NCBI GenBank assembly: GCA_027053695.1
Contig: JALUHL010000218.1
Location: 1-6,927, forward strand
Direction: 5' to 3'
DNA length: 6,927 nucleotides
Source of the DNA: Ghiorsea sp.
GTDB taxonomy: Bacteria; Pseudomonadota; Zetaproteobacteria; Mariprofundales; Mariprofundaceae
Position numbers and translations under genes: made by a program. This document shows, in pieces, positions 6,443 to 6,927 of this stretch (its first letter is position 1; every line of letters starts with the position of its first letter). The notes under the pieces were generated by a model. The model was not told where the DNA came from. It ran no database searches and saw nothing but the letters and a program-made list of their open reading frames with translations.

Positions 6443-6470
6443 ATCATATCCGCTTATTCGGATATGTAAA
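6443..6470 (-). promoter_or_regulatory. Sigma70-type promoter of acr3-arsC
   Basis: Reading the minus strand, TTTACA (6470-6465, five of six consensus bases) is followed by a 16-base spacer and TATGAT (6448-6443, five of six). The expected start is an A at about 6436, giving a leader of about 27 bases to the acr3 ATG. It lies just after the arsR stop codon. The operator at 6445-6466 covers the whole spacer and part of each hexamer, so repressor binding would block RNA polymerase. Confidence 0.7.
6445..6466. promoter_or_regulatory. Probable ArsR operator between arsR and acr3
   Basis: A perfect inverted repeat has 8-base arms, CATATCCG and CGGATATG, with a 6-base centre (CTTATT on the plus strand). 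Its 22-bp length and two-fold symmetry suit a dimeric winged-helix ArsR/SmtB repressor. It fills the spacer of the acr3 promoter and reaches two bases into the -35 and four into the -10. ArsR proteins typically bind such sites and leave on binding arsenite. The assignment to the adjacent ArsR is inferred from position. Confidence 0.7.
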
Positions 6471-6788
6471 TCAACAAGTGATGTTGTTTATCTCTTGGAC
6501 ATCCTTTTGTAGGCAATTATCGGCAGAAGCCTGTTGCAAGACAAGCTTCGCCAAAGTTTGAACCACTGCATCATCCAACAACGTATAATGCACCCATTGC
6601 CCTTTACGCTCCGCTACAATCAAACGCGATTGTTTTAATATGCTCAAATGCCTAGATACTGTGCTTTGCGGCAAGCTTAAGCCTTCGGTTAAATGGCAAA
6701 CACACAATTCGCCTTTAGCCGCCAATATATGAAAGATGCGAAGTCGCACAGGGTCAGATAAACCTTTGAAGCGTTGCACCATATCCAT
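6471..6788 (-). CDS. arsR: ArsR-family arsenite-responsive transcriptional repressor
   Basis: This 105-residue winged-helix repressor of the ArsR/SmtB family would bind operator DNA and release it when As(III) binds. The helix-turn-helix covers about 30-55, with recognition helix LPQSTVSRHLSILK, and the wing is RKGQWVHYTL. The metalloid-site motif ELCVCHL supplies C29 and C31, matching the Cys-x-Cys of E. coli ArsR helix 3. The third cysteine found there a few residues later is missing (Thr here). Two further cysteines, C92 and C105 (the last residue), lie in the C-terminal tail. I set the start at ATG 6788, which has AAGG (6796-6799) 7 bases upstream; an in-frame TTG at 6794 would add two residues. 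That ribosome binding site overlaps the stop of the preceding gene (TAAGG), so arsR may be expressed from that gene's transcript. No promoter of its own is visible. Confidence 0.95.
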   Translation of the reverse strand: MDMVQRFKGLSDPVRLRIFHILAAKGELCVCHLTEGLSLPQSTVSRHLSILKQSRLIVAERKGQWVHYTLLDDAVVQTLAKLVLQQASADNCLQKDVQEINNITC

Positions 6789-6797
6789 ACTCAAGCC

Positions 6798-6927
6798 TTA
6801 CTTCATCCAATCTTGCAGCGTATCCACAATCAGCTTCGCTTGCTTGGCATTGGTGATATTAAATTTTGAACGCGGCGTGTATTGACCATCGCGCTTTTGA
6901 AAGCGGCGGATGGTATACTTATCTTCG
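6798..6927 (-). CDS. C-terminal fragment of a small protein, possibly PC4-like ssDNA-binding (partial)
   Basis: The last 42 codons of a gene enter from the right edge and end in TAA at 6798-6800. The tail, read as KYTIRRFQKRDGQYTPRSK followed by FNITNAKQAKLIVDTLQDWMK, has a strand, a charged turn with G and P, another strand and a final amphipathic helix. The order I-R, D-G, P-x-x-K, I-T, then a helix resembles the end of the transcriptional coactivator PC4 / YdbC ssDNA-binding fold, but the match is by eye and short. I do not recognise the gene with confidence. Its stop lies nine bases before the arsR ATG and overlaps the arsR ribosome binding site, so the two may share a transcript. Confidence 0.6.
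   Translation of the reverse strand, partial: EDKYTIRRFQKRDGQYTPRSKFNITNAKQAKLIVDTLQDWMK

Overview
The window reads as chromosomal DNA of a Gram-negative bacterium, probably a proteobacterium. The support is an outer-membrane beta-barrel protein with a signal peptide and C-terminal Phe, periplasmic or envelope proteins (M16 peptidase, FecR-domain protein, long-form SppA), and a stand-alone FlhB C-terminal-like protein that suggests a flagellated relative. I cannot name the genus from sequence alone. Base composition looks moderate and even throughout. There are no tRNA or rRNA genes, insertion sequences, CRISPR arrays or phage genes.

Layout. Positions 1-1047 (minus) hold the N-terminal three quarters or so of a secreted M16 zinc peptidase that runs off the left edge. 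Diverging from it, 1184-1456 (plus) encodes a small FlhB C-terminal-like protein. Positions 1475-4060 (minus) form a tight two-gene unit, a FecR-domain secreted protein followed by long-form signal peptide peptidase SppA, with TAG directly abutting ATG and the sppA ribosome binding site inside the last fecR-like codons. Diverging from this unit, 4142-4945 (plus) encodes a predicted outer-membrane beta-barrel protein. Positions 4956-6788 (minus) are an arsenic-resistance operon, arsR - acr3 - arsC. At the right edge, 6798-6927 (minus) is the end of another gene, with a tail weakly resembling the PC4 ssDNA-binding fold, ending nine bases before arsR.

How the genes work together. In the arsenic module, ArsC reduces arsenate to arsenite, Acr3 exports arsenite, and ArsR senses it. 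Between arsR and acr3 there is a strong sigma70-type promoter (TTTACA, 16 bp, TATGAT). A perfect 8-bp inverted repeat lies across its spacer and overlaps both hexamers by two or more bases, so it is a convincing ArsR operator controlling acr3-arsC. A second perfect 8-bp inverted repeat covers part of the acr3 ribosome binding site. The predicted transcription start falls inside this repeat, so only read-through transcripts from arsR would carry the complete hairpin. The FecR-domain/SppA pair and the divergent barrel form a compact envelope-related locus with no function I can assign from known pathways.

Start sites were revised where ribosome binding sites demand it: acr3 at 6409, the FecR-domain gene at a GTG at 4060, and arsR at 6788. 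I see no dramatic unknown system. The most interesting features are the arsenic-operon control region, the translationally coupled FecR-SppA pair, and the ArsR cysteine layout.
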